A stretch of DNA of 64,000 nt from NCBI GenBank assembly GCA_958295485.1, contig OY282354.1:868001-932000 (forward strand). The letters are read 5' to 3'. Every line of letters begins with the position of its first letter. The first letter of the stretch is position 1. This document shows, one piece after another, positions 33,297 through 42,738 of this stretch. A program made the position numbers and the translations under genes. Source of the stretch: an uncultured Gammaproteobacteria bacterium (GTDB lineage Bacteria; Pseudomonadota; Gammaproteobacteria; Eutrophobiales; Eutrophobiaceae). The notes below the pieces were generated by a model, which made no database searches, was not told where the DNA came from, and saw only the letters and a program-made list of their open reading frames with translations.

Positions 33297-34844
33297 TCAG
33301 AATATGACCTCGATCAGGTTGGGGCCGGGTTCGGCGATGTATATGGCCAATTGTCTGTTTAATTGAGCCAGGGTCGTCACGCGGCAGGCCATTACACCCA
33401 GGCCCGTCGCCAATTTGACCCAGTCGATTTCCGGGTTGTCTATAGCCAACATGGCCCTGGCTTTTGGGCCGGGCGAGCCGGCGCCGACCCGCTCGTATTC
33501 GATGTCCAGGATACGGTATTTACGATTGGCGAAAATAATCGTGGTCACGTTCAGGGATTCCCGGGCCTGGGTCCAAAGCGCCTGCAGGGTATACATGCCA
33601 CTGCCATCCGCTTGCAGGCAAATGACTTTACGGTCGGGACAGGCAAGCGCCGCCCCGACGGCGTTGGGCGAGCCCTGGCCGATCGCCCCCCCGGTCGTAA
33701 ACAACCAGTCATGGGGCTGGGCCGTGGCGGTCGCCGGTATCAGGCCCGCGCCTGAGCTGATCGACTCTTCCGCGATAATCGCGTTTTCCGGCATTAAAGC
33801 CGCGACGCTCAGGCTGATGGTTTCAGGCGTTAATTCACCCACTGGCAGGGCTGGTTTTTTCAAAGGAAGGATGGTTGGGGAGACTGAGCCGGCGTCAAGC
33901 TCATCGATCACCCTGGCCAAGGCATCGACCGCGTCCTCTCCCGCTTCAGCCAGGCAATGCACCCGGCAGTCTTCAGGCACAAGGTAACTGGGCAAATTCG
34001 GGTAAGCGAAAAACCCGACCGGGGGCTTCGCGCCGACTACGACAAGATGTCTGACGCCAGTCAAGGTTCTAATGACAGCTTCGGGAAAATAGGGCAGGCG
34101 TTCGATATTGGTTCGACCGGCGCCCCGCGTGATCCGCGCGGTAAACGTAGCGGAAAAAACCCGGGCATTCGTGTGATTGCTGAGCGCGCTTGCCAATTTG
34201 CCGCCCTCTTCCAGCAACGCCTGACCACCCATTAATATGACTGCCGGTTCTTTCTTGCGCAAAGCGTTCGATACATTCCTTACCGCCTCGTCACTGACCT
34301 TCGGACGAACCGGTCTTGCCGCTTTTTCGCGGGAAATGACGGAGGTCTGGTTCCAGGAACAATCCGCCGGAATGATCATGGTTGAAATCTGTCCCGGGGG
34401 TTGCCGCGCGGCCTCTATCGCCTCCAGGGTGTCCGCCGAAATTTCGTCGGCCCTGGCAGTTTCTTTTATCCAGGCAGAGACCGGCTTTGCATAGGCCGCC
34501 ACATCCGATGCCAACGGCGCATCATATTGTTTATGACTGGTTGCGTGGTCACCGACGATATTGATGATGGGGACCCCGGCCCGCATGGCATTGTGAAGAT
34601 TCGCCAGGCCATTGGCCAGGCCGGGGCCGAGGTGCAGGAGCGTGGCCGGCGGGTTATCGGACATTCTCGAGTAACCATCTGCCGCGCCGGAAGCCACGCC
34701 CTCGAACAAACACAGCACGCAACGCATACCGTCAACCCGGTCCACCGCGGCGACAAACTGCATCTCCGACGTGCCCGGATTGGTAAAACAAGTGGTGACG
34801 CCGTTGTTGACCAGGGTCTTCAAGAGACTCTCCGCGCCGTTCAT
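33297..34844 (-). CDS. ThDP-dependent enzyme, acetolactate synthase/decarboxylase-like
   Basis: 515 residues in the three-domain order of thiamine diphosphate enzymes. N-terminal PYR domain with GVTTCFTNPGTSEMQF and the catalytic Glu in LFEGVASGAADGYSRM; central domain around residues 190-330; C-terminal PP domain with the cofactor motif ADGSGMYTLQALWTQ and FANRKYRILDIEYE. It resembles benzoylformate decarboxylase or IlvB-like proteins of unknown substrate. Its ATG overlaps the RND pump stop by 4 bases, so it belongs to the efflux operon, which is unusual. Confidence 0.88.
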   Translation of the reverse strand: MNGAESLLKTLVNNGVTTCFTNPGTSEMQFVAAVDRVDGMRCVLCLFEGVASGAADGYSRMSDNPPATLLHLGPGLANGLANLHNAMRAGVPIINIVGDHATSHKQYDAPLASDVAAYAKPVSAWIKETARADEISADTLEAIEAARQPPGQISTMIIPADCSWNQTSVISREKAARPVRPKVSDEAVRNVSNALRKKEPAVILMGGQALLEEGGKLASALSNHTNARVFSATFTARITRGAGRTNIERLPYFPEAVIRTLTGVRHLVVVGAKPPVGFFAYPNLPSYLVPEDCRVHCLAEAGEDAVDALARVIDELDAGSVSPTILPLKKPALPVGELTPETISLSVAALMPENAIIAEESISSGAGLIPATATAQPHDWLFTTGGAIGQGSPNAVGAALACPDRKVICLQADGSGMYTLQALWTQARESLNVTTIIFANRKYRILDIEYERVGAGSPGPKARAMLAIDNPEIDWVKLATGLGVMACRVTTLAQLNRQLAIYIAEPGPNLIEVIF

Positions 34845-37800
34845 GAGCTTGTTTGTCTCGGGCTGTAAGCCATGAAAGTACGATAGAGCAGGGGAATAAC
34901 GAACAAGGTCAGCGCCGTTGAAAATGTCAGACCCCAGACAATCGCGGTAGCCACCGGCCCCCAGACAAGGGATTTCCCGGCGAGTCCCGCGGCCAGCGAA
35001 AATATTCCCGCAATGGTAGTCAACGAAGTGATAAGGATGGGGATGACCCGTCGCCTCGCGGCATACACGGTCGCATGCAACAAACTCATGCCATTTTCCA
35101 GGCGGGCGTTTGCCGCGGATATCAAAACAATGGCGGCATTCACTGAAATGCCGGCCAGGGCCACCACGCCGTACAGGGTATACAGACTCAATGGATTTTT
35201 GGTCACCAGCAATCCAAGCGTGACGCCGGTGAATGCCAGGGGCACGGTGGCGATAATCATGAAGGGTTGAAAGTAACTGCGGAATTGCGTCCCTAAAATG
35301 ATATAGATGATACCCAAGCCAAGCAACAACAGCAGCCAGATTGCATCCAGGCTTTCCTGTATATCATCGAACTCACCGGATAACTCCAGGGAAATGTTGG
35401 GATATTCGGCCTGCATGTCTCTCCATTTTTCCCTGATAAGGTTATTGGCCTGGATAGTATTGATTTTATCTTTATCTATATCGCTTTCCAGCGTAATCGC
35501 CCGGCGAAAATTATAGTGTCGGATGTTTTGACGACCTCTCCCCGGCTCACTTGTTACGAGTTCGCCCAGGGCTATGGATTGACCGTCCGGCAGTGAGATG
35601 GTCTGCCGCATCAGGTTGTCCATATTATTGCTGCTGTCCTTTTTCGACAACACCCTGACTTTGACTTCCTCTCCCTCATCCTGAAAATCCGTCACGATTT
35701 CCCCATCCACGTAGGCCCGCAACACCCGGCCCACGGTTGTGGGGTCAACCCCGGTCCTTTGTATTGCCTCTCCATTGAACCGCAGCGCCAATTCCGGGTT
35801 TCCCGGACGGTAATCCAGGGTAATGTTTTCATACACCTGCCCTGCTTCGAGAAAATCACGCAGCTCGTTGGCCACCTGCAATATGGCCGGATATTCACTG
35901 CCCAATACTTTAACGCTGATCGCCTTTCTTGTCGGCGGACCGTCATTCAGTTCCAGGATGGAAATAGCGATGGGCCCCGGCATATCTTTCACTTGCCCCT
36001 TGACCGCGTCAGCGATGGCGAAGACGTGGCGGCCATCCCGGGCTTGCGGGTTCAAGCTGAACATCACCTGGCCGACGGTATCGCCGAATAAAGGCGCCGT
36101 CTCGGTAAATTGCTGTCCCGCAAAATTGACGGAAGCGCGCAACTCGCCGGGAAGAAATTCCTTTAATGCCGCCGCCTCGGCCCTCGCCACCGCCTTGCTG
36201 GTATCTTCCAGGGATGAGCCTTGCGGCATCTCTATATTCACGTAAAACATTCGAATGGCATCGGACTCGAAAAAATTAAATCGGATCTGGCCGCTGAGCA
36301 AGGCGCCGGCCGCGCAGGCGATAGTCAGGATGATGAAGCTCAGGGTAATAACCGGATGGCGCAGGGATTTGAGCAGCATTCGCGTATAGCGCCGGCGTAC
36401 CCAATGGGTAACCGCCGCCCTTTTCCTGTGCACCTTGCCGGGCTTGGAGAAATCAACTTTTACCGCCAGCACGTGGGCCGGCAGTATCCAGTACGCTTCG
36501 AACAGGCTGACTGCCAGGGCAATGCTTACCACCAACGGGATGACTCGCATGAAATCGCCTAATATGCCGGGCAACAGCACCAGCGGCAGAAACGCGGCGA
36601 TAGTCGTCATCACTGAAGTCGTGACGGGAGCGGCCACTTCCTTGAATGAATCGATAATGGAAGTCATGCCGTCCACCCCGCGGCGCAGGCGGTAATAAAT
36701 GGATTCGACCACCACGACGGCATCATCGACGATCATGCCCAAGGCGATCACGACCCCGAGCAGCACGGTATTATTCAAGCTGAAACCACTTGCGCTGATG
36801 ATGAGACAAGCGCCGGCAAGGGTAAAAGGAATACCGATGCTGGTCAGCAAGGCGATACGCGTTCCCAAAAAGACCCAGGTGACCAGCAGGACAAAGGCAA
36901 GACCGATAATGGCGTTGTTCTGCATCAAGGTCAGCGCCTCCCGGGTACTGACGGTCTGGTCGTCCACCAGGAAGGCTTCCACTCCGGTTGCCTCTTTGAA
37001 CCGATTGCGGTTTTCTATGTATTCATTTACGCGATCGACTAATTCCAACACGTTCGAGTCCGGTTGTTTGACGATGGTCAGGACTGCCGCGGGCTTACCG
37101 CGGAACGTAACGATTTCCCCCGGCTCCTCCCTGGTGCGGGTCAATTCAGCGATTGCTCCCAGTGGCACTACGCCGGTCGCGGTCATAATGGGGAAATCCC
37201 GCATCGTTGACGGGTCGGGACTGGTGCCTTGCAAGCGCACAATCCACTTGCTGTCTGAAGCCTCGAGGTCACCGGCGGATATATCACGAAAATAAGCGCG
37301 AATAGTCTCGGAAATATCCGCAGGGGTGACCCCCAACCCCTCCAGGCGTTCGGGAATGAATGCAACGTGTAATTCCGGGTCGGACAGGCCCAGGCTCTCG
37401 ACGCGATCGACGCCTTTGATCAGTTCCATCTCTTTTTTTATGTCGCGGGTCTGCCGCCTGAGATTTTCGTCATCTCCCGCGCTGGTCACCGCTACCATGG
37501 CGCTGGGAAATGCGTTGGACGTGTTGACCTCATAGACCACCGGGTCTTCGGCGTCATTCGGCAGCTCATCGGTGTAGGTATTTTGCACTTCCCGTCTTAA
37601 ATCGATGAGCCGTTTGTCAAAGGTCCTGTCATCGATCTGGTTGAACCGCACCAGGATATTGGAGATGTTGTCCCGGCTGGTGCTGAGCACGAATTTCATG
37701 TCCCTGACGCTACGCCGCAAGGCGTCTTCGATGGGCTCGGTCACGCGTTTTTCCACATCCACCGCGGCGGCGCCCGGAAAAACGGTAACGATGTTGACCC

Positions 37801-37930
37801 AATTGAAGTTGATCTCCGGATCCTTGGCCCGGGGCATTTGCGAATAGGAAACGGCGCCCAGGACGATTACCAGGCAAAAAGTCAGGTTCGCCAATACGTG
37901 ATTGGATAGAAACCGCCTGAGAAAATTCAT
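34841..37930 (-). CDS. RND-family efflux pump, inner-membrane transporter
   Basis: 1029-residue AcrB-type proton-driven pump: one N-terminal helix, a large periplasmic porter domain, five helices, a second porter domain and a C-terminal helix set. Helix 4 carries the proton-relay pair in GMIVDDAVVVVESI (about 400-413). It overlaps the adaptor gene by 4 bases upstream and the ThDP enzyme gene by 4 bases downstream. No outer-membrane TolC-type gene is next to it. Substrate unknown. Confidence 0.95.
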   Translation of the reverse strand: MNFLRRFLSNHVLANLTFCLVIVLGAVSYSQMPRAKDPEINFNWVNIVTVFPGAAAVDVEKRVTEPIEDALRRSVRDMKFVLSTSRDNISNILVRFNQIDDRTFDKRLIDLRREVQNTYTDELPNDAEDPVVYEVNTSNAFPSAMVAVTSAGDDENLRRQTRDIKKEMELIKGVDRVESLGLSDPELHVAFIPERLEGLGVTPADISETIRAYFRDISAGDLEASDSKWIVRLQGTSPDPSTMRDFPIMTATGVVPLGAIAELTRTREEPGEIVTFRGKPAAVLTIVKQPDSNVLELVDRVNEYIENRNRFKEATGVEAFLVDDQTVSTREALTLMQNNAIIGLAFVLLVTWVFLGTRIALLTSIGIPFTLAGACLIISASGFSLNNTVLLGVVIALGMIVDDAVVVVESIYYRLRRGVDGMTSIIDSFKEVAAPVTTSVMTTIAAFLPLVLLPGILGDFMRVIPLVVSIALAVSLFEAYWILPAHVLAVKVDFSKPGKVHRKRAAVTHWVRRRYTRMLLKSLRHPVITLSFIILTIACAAGALLSGQIRFNFFESDAIRMFYVNIEMPQGSSLEDTSKAVARAEAAALKEFLPGELRASVNFAGQQFTETAPLFGDTVGQVMFSLNPQARDGRHVFAIADAVKGQVKDMPGPIAISILELNDGPPTRKAISVKVLGSEYPAILQVANELRDFLEAGQVYENITLDYRPGNPELALRFNGEAIQRTGVDPTTVGRVLRAYVDGEIVTDFQDEGEEVKVRVLSKKDSSNNMDNLMRQTISLPDGQSIALGELVTSEPGRGRQNIRHYNFRRAITLESDIDKDKINTIQANNLIREKWRDMQAEYPNISLELSGEFDDIQESLDAIWLLLLLGLGIIYIILGTQFRSYFQPFMIIATVPLAFTGVTLGLLVTKNPLSLYTLYGVVALAGISVNAAIVLISAANARLENGMSLLHATVYAARRRVIPILITSLTTIAGIFSLAAGLAGKSLVWGPVATAIVWGLTFSTALTLFVIPLLYRTFMAYSPRQTSS

Positions 37931-38937
37931 CGCTCTGACGCTGTAATAGCCTGGGCATCCTGCAAACTGTAATGTCCCTCCGTCACCAACAGGGTATCCG
38001 GCGGCAGCGCCACCGGCGTTGTCCGCCCCTGTTGCGCGCCGGGAATGACATGGAAATCAGCTTTGCCATTATCATCGAGAAAGATGCCGAAGTCATCATT
38101 GCGCCGAACCAGCAGTTTGGCGGGGACATGGGGGCGATTATCCCGCCAGGTGAGCTTGCCGGCCGCGCCCGGCAAGGCCGGGCCGTTGCTGAATAACAAT
38201 CTTGCTTCCCGGTTGCGGGTCTGCGTATTGATCGCCGGCGTTACCGCCCGCAGTTCTACCTTGTAACGGTTCGCCGAATCTTCGAAATAAAGGTCTGTTA
38301 TGTTTTTGATCCGCTCGATGTCCCGGGTCGGAACCTGCGCCGATATTTCCAGTTGTTCAATATCCACGACTTCAACCAGGTTTGTTCCCACGTCGGCAAA
38401 CTCCCCCACCGAACCCATCCGGCTAATAATGACGGCCCTGTATGGACTTTTGATCGTGCAGCGGGAGACGTCGATCTTTGCTTTCTCCAGGCGCGACAGC
38501 GCGCCCCGGTGGTCCGCGCGCAGAACGGTCAGGTCGGCTTCTCTTTCGTCCAGTAATTCCTCGGATACGGTCTGCTTCTCCATTAACTGCCGGGTTCTTG
38601 CCAGCCGGCGTTCAGCCAACTCTATGCGGGCTTTCAGGGATGCGATGCTTGCATCGGCTTGTTGCGCGGCCAATCGATAGTCCGCGCAATCCAGCCTGGC
38701 CAGGACGCTGCCGGTCTCGACGACTTCGCCGACCCTGGCGGAAATCTCATCTATCCGCGCCTTGATTTGCGCCGAGAGATAGCTGTTATTCAGGCTGACG
38801 ACCGTCGCCGGCGCTGACTGCCGGGGATAGGTGGCAATATCGGCAAGCCGCGCGGTTTTCACCCGCGTGAGATTCTCCGCAACCGGCATAAGCGGGAAAA
38901 CAAGAAACAAGCCTGAAACCAGAAGGGCAAGCGCCAA
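37927..38937 (-). CDS. RND periplasmic adaptor (membrane fusion protein)
   Basis: Periplasmic adaptor of the RND pump, about 336 residues from a TTG at 38937 that opens straight into a membrane anchor (LALALLVSGLFLVFPLMP). Lipoyl-like halves (ISARVGEVVETGSVLARLD, later GSVGEFADVGTNLVEVVD) flank a helical hairpin (about 80-140), then the beta-barrel domain. The frame is open to an ATG at 39213, but that extension only translates intergenic G/C palindromes (APLPQGE-type peptides), so it is not believed. The start remains uncertain. 4-base overlap with the pump gene. Confidence 0.85.
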   Translation of the reverse strand: MALALLVSGLFLVFPLMPVAENLTRVKTARLADIATYPRQSAPATVVSLNNSYLSAQIKARIDEISARVGEVVETGSVLARLDCADYRLAAQQADASIASLKARIELAERRLARTRQLMEKQTVSEELLDEREADLTVLRADHRGALSRLEKAKIDVSRCTIKSPYRAVIISRMGSVGEFADVGTNLVEVVDIEQLEISAQVPTRDIERIKNITDLYFEDSANRYKVELRAVTPAINTQTRNREARLLFSNGPALPGAAGKLTWRDNRPHVPAKLLVRRNDDFGIFLDDNGKADFHVIPGAQQGRTTPVALPPDTLLVTEGHYSLQDAQAITASER

Positions 38938-38953
38938 TCGATATTTTACTCCA

Positions 38954-39160
38954 ACCTCCCTCTGCCCTTGAGGGAGGGGGGCGGGGCGGAGACCATCATC
39001 GGCCTGTACAAGGCAGGCAGCCTCCCTCTCCCCTTGAGGGAGGGGGGCGGGGTGAGGGGTAAATTCAATCGACACTGACTCGCTTGTTTCAACCCCCGTT
39101 GCTCCCCCCTTGTCAGGGAGGGAATAGTCCTCCCCCTGACAAGGGGGAGTTAGGGAGGGA
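38954..39160. repeat. Cluster of four G/C-rich palindromes
   Basis: Four short inverted repeats lie between the flavoprotein and adaptor genes: two of the CCTCCCTCT(C)CCCTTGAGGGAGG kind (about 38954-38980 and 39022-39046), one CCCCCCTTGTCAGGGAGGG-like, and one CCTCCCCCTGACAAGGGGGAG. Related palindromes occur at 32282, 33223 and 40546. Confidence 0.75.
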
Positions 39161-39178
39161 TTATCAAAAATCGGCTTA

Positions 39179-40402
39179 CTATTGCAATAATTCCTTAACG
39201 GGTACATCGGCATCGGCTAATTTCGTTTTATCCACTTCCCGTCCCTGGGGAATCAACTTTTTAGTGAACATGAATTCCTGTGGTTTATTTACTGCATCAA
39301 CGGCAATTACCTTGTCTTCTTTGAGATAAAACGCCGCGAAGCTGCGGCTGTTTTCCGAATCGCCCCGGGTAATGATTTCATCGTAACCCTGGGACAGGCC
39401 GGCGATCTGCAACATCAGGTCATATTGTTCCGACCAGAACCACGGTATCGCGTTATAGCTCGCTTCCTTCCCGCAGACAGCCGCGGCGATCACCCTGGAC
39501 TGATCAGTGGCATTTTGCACCGACTCGAGTCGGACCCAGCGATCATAAACCGGGTTGTGATGATAAGTGCAATCCCCGGCGGCGAAGATGTCAGGATCGG
39601 ACGTTTGCGCCTGTGCATTCACCACAATGCCGTTTTTGACTTGTAAACCCGCGCCCTCAGCCAATTGCGCGTTCGGCAGTATGCCGACGCCTATGATCAC
39701 GAGGTCGGCATTGAATTCGCTGCCATCGCTGCACAGGACTTTTGCAACCTTGCCCTTGTCGCCCTTGAAGCCGGTCACGCCGACGCCACAGCGAATACTG
39801 ACGCCTTCTTCCCCGTGTGTCCGGGTATAAAATTCCGACAACCCCGGCGCCGTTACCCGCTGTAATACCCGTTCCATCATTTCCAGTACCTTTACATCCA
39901 TGCCTTTTTTGTTTAATACCGCCGCAGTTTCAAGGCCGATATATCCGCCGCCAACGATCACCGCGGCCGCGCCGGGGTTGATATGGGTTTTTATACGGTC
40001 AACGTCTTTCAGGTCGCGCAAATAAAAAATCCCATCAAGGTCTACACCCGGCAGATTTACTTTCCTGACTTTTGACCCTGTGGTTAACGCCAGTTTATCG
40101 TAGGACAGGTTTTCGTTATTACTCAACCGCACTGTCTTGTTGTCCCTGTTTATGGACTCGATACTGGTTCCCAGTATGAATTCCACCTCGGCCTTCTCGT
40201 AGACCTTCATTGGGCGGATCAATATTTCATCCAGGGACTTCTCTCCGGCCAGGAATTCTTTTGACAGGGGAGGGCGGTGATAGGGGATGGAAGCCTCGGC
40301 GCCGACGACGATAATCCTGCCCTGCCAACCCTGTTGGCGCAACCCCGGCGCCAACATGGCGGCGGCATGGCTGGCGCCGGCGATAACAAAGGTTTCACTC
40401 AT
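39179..40402 (-). CDS. FAD-dependent ferredoxin reductase-like protein
   Basis: 407 residues, pyridine nucleotide-disulfide oxidoreductase fold of the putidaredoxin/rubredoxin reductase type. FAD site near the start (FVIAGASHAAAMLA), PYHRPPLSKEFL, central NAD site VIVGGGYIGLETAA (about 147-160), then DIFAAGDCTYHHN (about 269-281). It passes electrons from NAD(P)H to a small iron-sulfur partner. The only 2Fe-2S ferredoxin seen here is about 19 kb away. Genes for BioA and the efflux pump flank it on the same strand. Confidence 0.9.
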   Translation of the reverse strand: MSETFVIAGASHAAAMLAPGLRQQGWQGRIIVVGAEASIPYHRPPLSKEFLAGEKSLDEILIRPMKVYEKAEVEFILGTSIESINRDNKTVRLSNNENLSYDKLALTTGSKVRKVNLPGVDLDGIFYLRDLKDVDRIKTHINPGAAAVIVGGGYIGLETAAVLNKKGMDVKVLEMMERVLQRVTAPGLSEFYTRTHGEEGVSIRCGVGVTGFKGDKGKVAKVLCSDGSEFNADLVIIGVGILPNAQLAEGAGLQVKNGIVVNAQAQTSDPDIFAAGDCTYHHNPVYDRWVRLESVQNATDQSRVIAAAVCGKEASYNAIPWFWSEQYDLMLQIAGLSQGYDEIITRGDSENSRSFAAFYLKEDKVIAVDAVNKPQEFMFTKKLIPQGREVDKTKLADADVPVKELLQ

Positions 40403-40567
40403 TATATGGTCTTCTCAGGCTCAATTTTTAGCGGTTTGCCCCGTTGCCGTCATTCCCGCGTCCTGCCGTTGGGGAGTGTCCTGGTTTCGCCACCGGCGCC
40501 GATCCTGCGGGATTGATGTCTCAAATGCCGCTTTTGCGACAGCCCCTCCTGACAAGGGGCAAGGGGG

Positions 40568-41857
40568 TCAGCCGCGTAACAGTCTACCTGTAACCTTATA
40601 AATTGCACCTGTTAATTGAGACAGTTCGGCGGCGTTTATGACATAAGGCGGCATGATATAAATCAACCTGCCGAACGGCCTTACCCAGACCCCTTGTTCT
40701 ACAAACCAACGAGGGACGACGTGCATGTCCACGGGTCGATCGACTTCCACCACGCCAATCGCGCCCAATGCCCTTACGTCAACCACATTGGCCAATTCGC
40801 GGCAACTTGCCAACTCAGCCTGTAATTGGGTTTGTATGCCATTGACCCGCGTCTGCCAGCCTGATTGCTCCAGTAAATCGATACTGGCCAATGCCACGGA
40901 GCAGGCCAGCGGGTTTGCCATGAAGGTGGGGCCATGCATAAATACGCCCTTGCCTCCCGCGGATATGACATCGGCGACCTTTGCCGATGCCAGGGTGGCC
41001 GCCATGGTCATATAACCGCCGGTCAGCGCCTTGCCGAGGCACATGATATCAGGGCTGACTTCACCGTGTTCACAGGCAAATAATTTACCGGTCCTGCCGA
41101 ACCCCGTGGCAATCTCATCGAAAATCAGCAGCAGGTTGAACTGGTCACAGATTTCTCTCACCTTGTTTATATACAAGGGTGAATAAAACCACATGCCGCC
41201 GGCCCCCTGTACAACAGGCTCCAATATGACGGCGGCGATCTCGTCATGGTGTTTTTCCGCCAGATTTTTCAGGGACTCGATATCGTCATCATGCCATTCC
41301 CCGTCGAAGCGCGTCCTTGGGGATTCAGCAAAAAAATGCCCCGGCAGCACGGCATTGAAAAGTGAATGCATACCGGTAACGGGATCACATACGGCCATGG
41401 CCCCGAAGGTATCGCCATGATAGCCCTGTTTTATGGTCAATAACTTTTGTTTATTCGGTCGCGCCCTGGCCGCCCAGTATTGAATAGCCATCTTGATGGC
41501 CACTTCCACGGCAACCGAACCGGAATCGGCGAAGAAGACGGACTGCAATCCACCAGGCGTAATTTCGACCAGTTTTTCCGCCAACCTGACTGCCGGTTCA
41601 TGGGTCAGGCCGCCAAACATCACGTGGGCCATGGCATCGAGCTGCGCTGAAATCGCGCTATTCAAGACCGGATGATTGTAACCATGGATGGCGCACCACC
41701 AGGACGCCATGCCATCAATGAGTTCCCGGCCATCCGCCAGTTTGATGCGCACACCCCGGGCCGATGCCACGGCAAACACCGGCGGCGGCTCCACCATGGA
41801 TGCATAAGGATGCCAGATGATCGATCGGTCGGCCTGAATCAGGGTTTCATAATCCAT
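40568..41857 (-). CDS. bioA: Adenosylmethionine-8-amino-7-oxononanoate transaminase
   Basis: 429 residues, full length. BioA converts KAPA to DAPA in biotin synthesis, using S-adenosylmethionine as amino donor and pyridoxal phosphate. Clear features: IWHPYASM, DGMASWWCAIHGYNHP, FADSGSVAVEVAIKMA, FDEIATGFGRTGKLFACEH and the PLP lysine in CLGKALTGGYM (about 280). No other bio gene is nearby, so it is a stand-alone biotin gene. Confidence 0.96.
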   Translation of the reverse strand: MDYETLIQADRSIIWHPYASMVEPPPVFAVASARGVRIKLADGRELIDGMASWWCAIHGYNHPVLNSAISAQLDAMAHVMFGGLTHEPAVRLAEKLVEITPGGLQSVFFADSGSVAVEVAIKMAIQYWAARARPNKQKLLTIKQGYHGDTFGAMAVCDPVTGMHSLFNAVLPGHFFAESPRTRFDGEWHDDDIESLKNLAEKHHDEIAAVILEPVVQGAGGMWFYSPLYINKVREICDQFNLLLIFDEIATGFGRTGKLFACEHGEVSPDIMCLGKALTGGYMTMAATLASAKVADVISAGGKGVFMHGPTFMANPLACSVALASIDLLEQSGWQTRVNGIQTQLQAELASCRELANVVDVRALGAIGVVEVDRPVDMHVVPRWFVEQGVWVRPFGRLIYIMPPYVINAAELSQLTGAIYKVTGRLLRG

Positions 41858-42003
41858 CGTAAAACCACGCTTGCAGGTTTACCCCACATTTACTTCGGCA
41901 GAGGAAAGCCATAAAGGCCGGACGCCGGGCCGGGTCCCTGATCGTGATTACGTACAAGGGGGGAGAATTGTCTCACTCGGTGAGAAAAATGCCGCCAGTT
42001 TTC

Positions 42004-42738
42004 TCAAATTATTCCCTGTTCAATTCTTTCTAATAATTTAGTTTCCAACTCCGATACGCGAAACCAATTCTCGTCATCCTCAATTTTCACAGTCGGCGTG
42101 CGCGGTATGGAACCATCTTCCAATGCTATCGTTTTCGGAAAACAAAACATCCAGTCATCATAGGCGCTTCTGATTAATTCTTTATCAGTTTCAACCTTAT
42201 AAAAGTTTTTTAGCCAACTCACAGCCTCTCCTGCTTCAATTAACTCTAACTCAGGCCGCATTGATTTTCCCTTGAATAGCGCATTGGAAATATTACAAAT
42301 GATCACGTCAAATTCATTGGCCATATACCTGTCATTTGTTGTATTGCTTTTGCTGATATTGCTTCTTGATTTATGACATTTAACTTTGAAGTGAGGTTTG
42401 GGGATTTTTGTTCTTGACGTTCCTTGCTTAAAACTTCCGCGGACAGCGCTCTTTGCCTCAACTTTCAATCGTTTCCCCGTTCTTGAAAAGGTTATGCTGA
42501 TGTCTTCATCATCCTGATTAGCCTGGGGATTCAAATTTAACTTCTGAACGTGCCATTCACGAGAATTCAAGGTTTTTGTAATAACCACTACCGCAATATA
42601 TTCCGTAGCCTTGCCGCGAATCATTGGCAACACTTTTTGGTCTTCAAGGATGTCGAGTAAGCTGTTTATTGGGATGTTATATTTGTCACAATATTCTTTG
42701 ATACTATGATATATCTTCAGTTGTTCTTCTGTTTTCAT
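42004..42738 (-). CDS. Putative type II restriction endonuclease
   Basis: 244 residues. It overlaps the upstream adenine methyltransferase gene by 4 bases, the layout of a restriction-modification pair. A PD-(D/E)xK-like core is visible: DDEDISITF followed by KRLKVEAKSAVRG (about 88-107, Glu-x-Lys). A+T content is higher than in neighbouring genes, in line with horizontal gain. Recognition sequence unknown. Confidence 0.78.
   Translation of the reverse strand: MKTEEQLKIYHSIKEYCDKYNIPINSLLDILEDQKVLPMIRGKATEYIAVVVITKTLNSREWHVQKLNLNPQANQDDEDISITFSRTGKRLKVEAKSAVRGSFKQGTSRTKIPKPHFKVKCHKSRSNISKSNTTNDRYMANEFDVIICNISNALFKGKSMRPELELIEAGEAVSWLKNFYKVETDKELIRSAYDDWMFCFPKTIALEDGSIPRTPTVKIEDDENWFRVSELETKLLERIEQGII

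Noticed and set aside
38938-39213. N-terminal extension of the RND adaptor gene to an upstream ATG
   Set aside because: It encodes only G/C-palindrome sequence (APLPQGE-type peptides) and places the membrane anchor far from the start.
41971-41985. Hairpin TCTCAC-TCG-GTGAGA as terminator of the restriction genes
   Set aside because: On the minus strand the T-run comes before, not after, the stem, so it does not fit a terminator for those genes; it could only be a weak structure.
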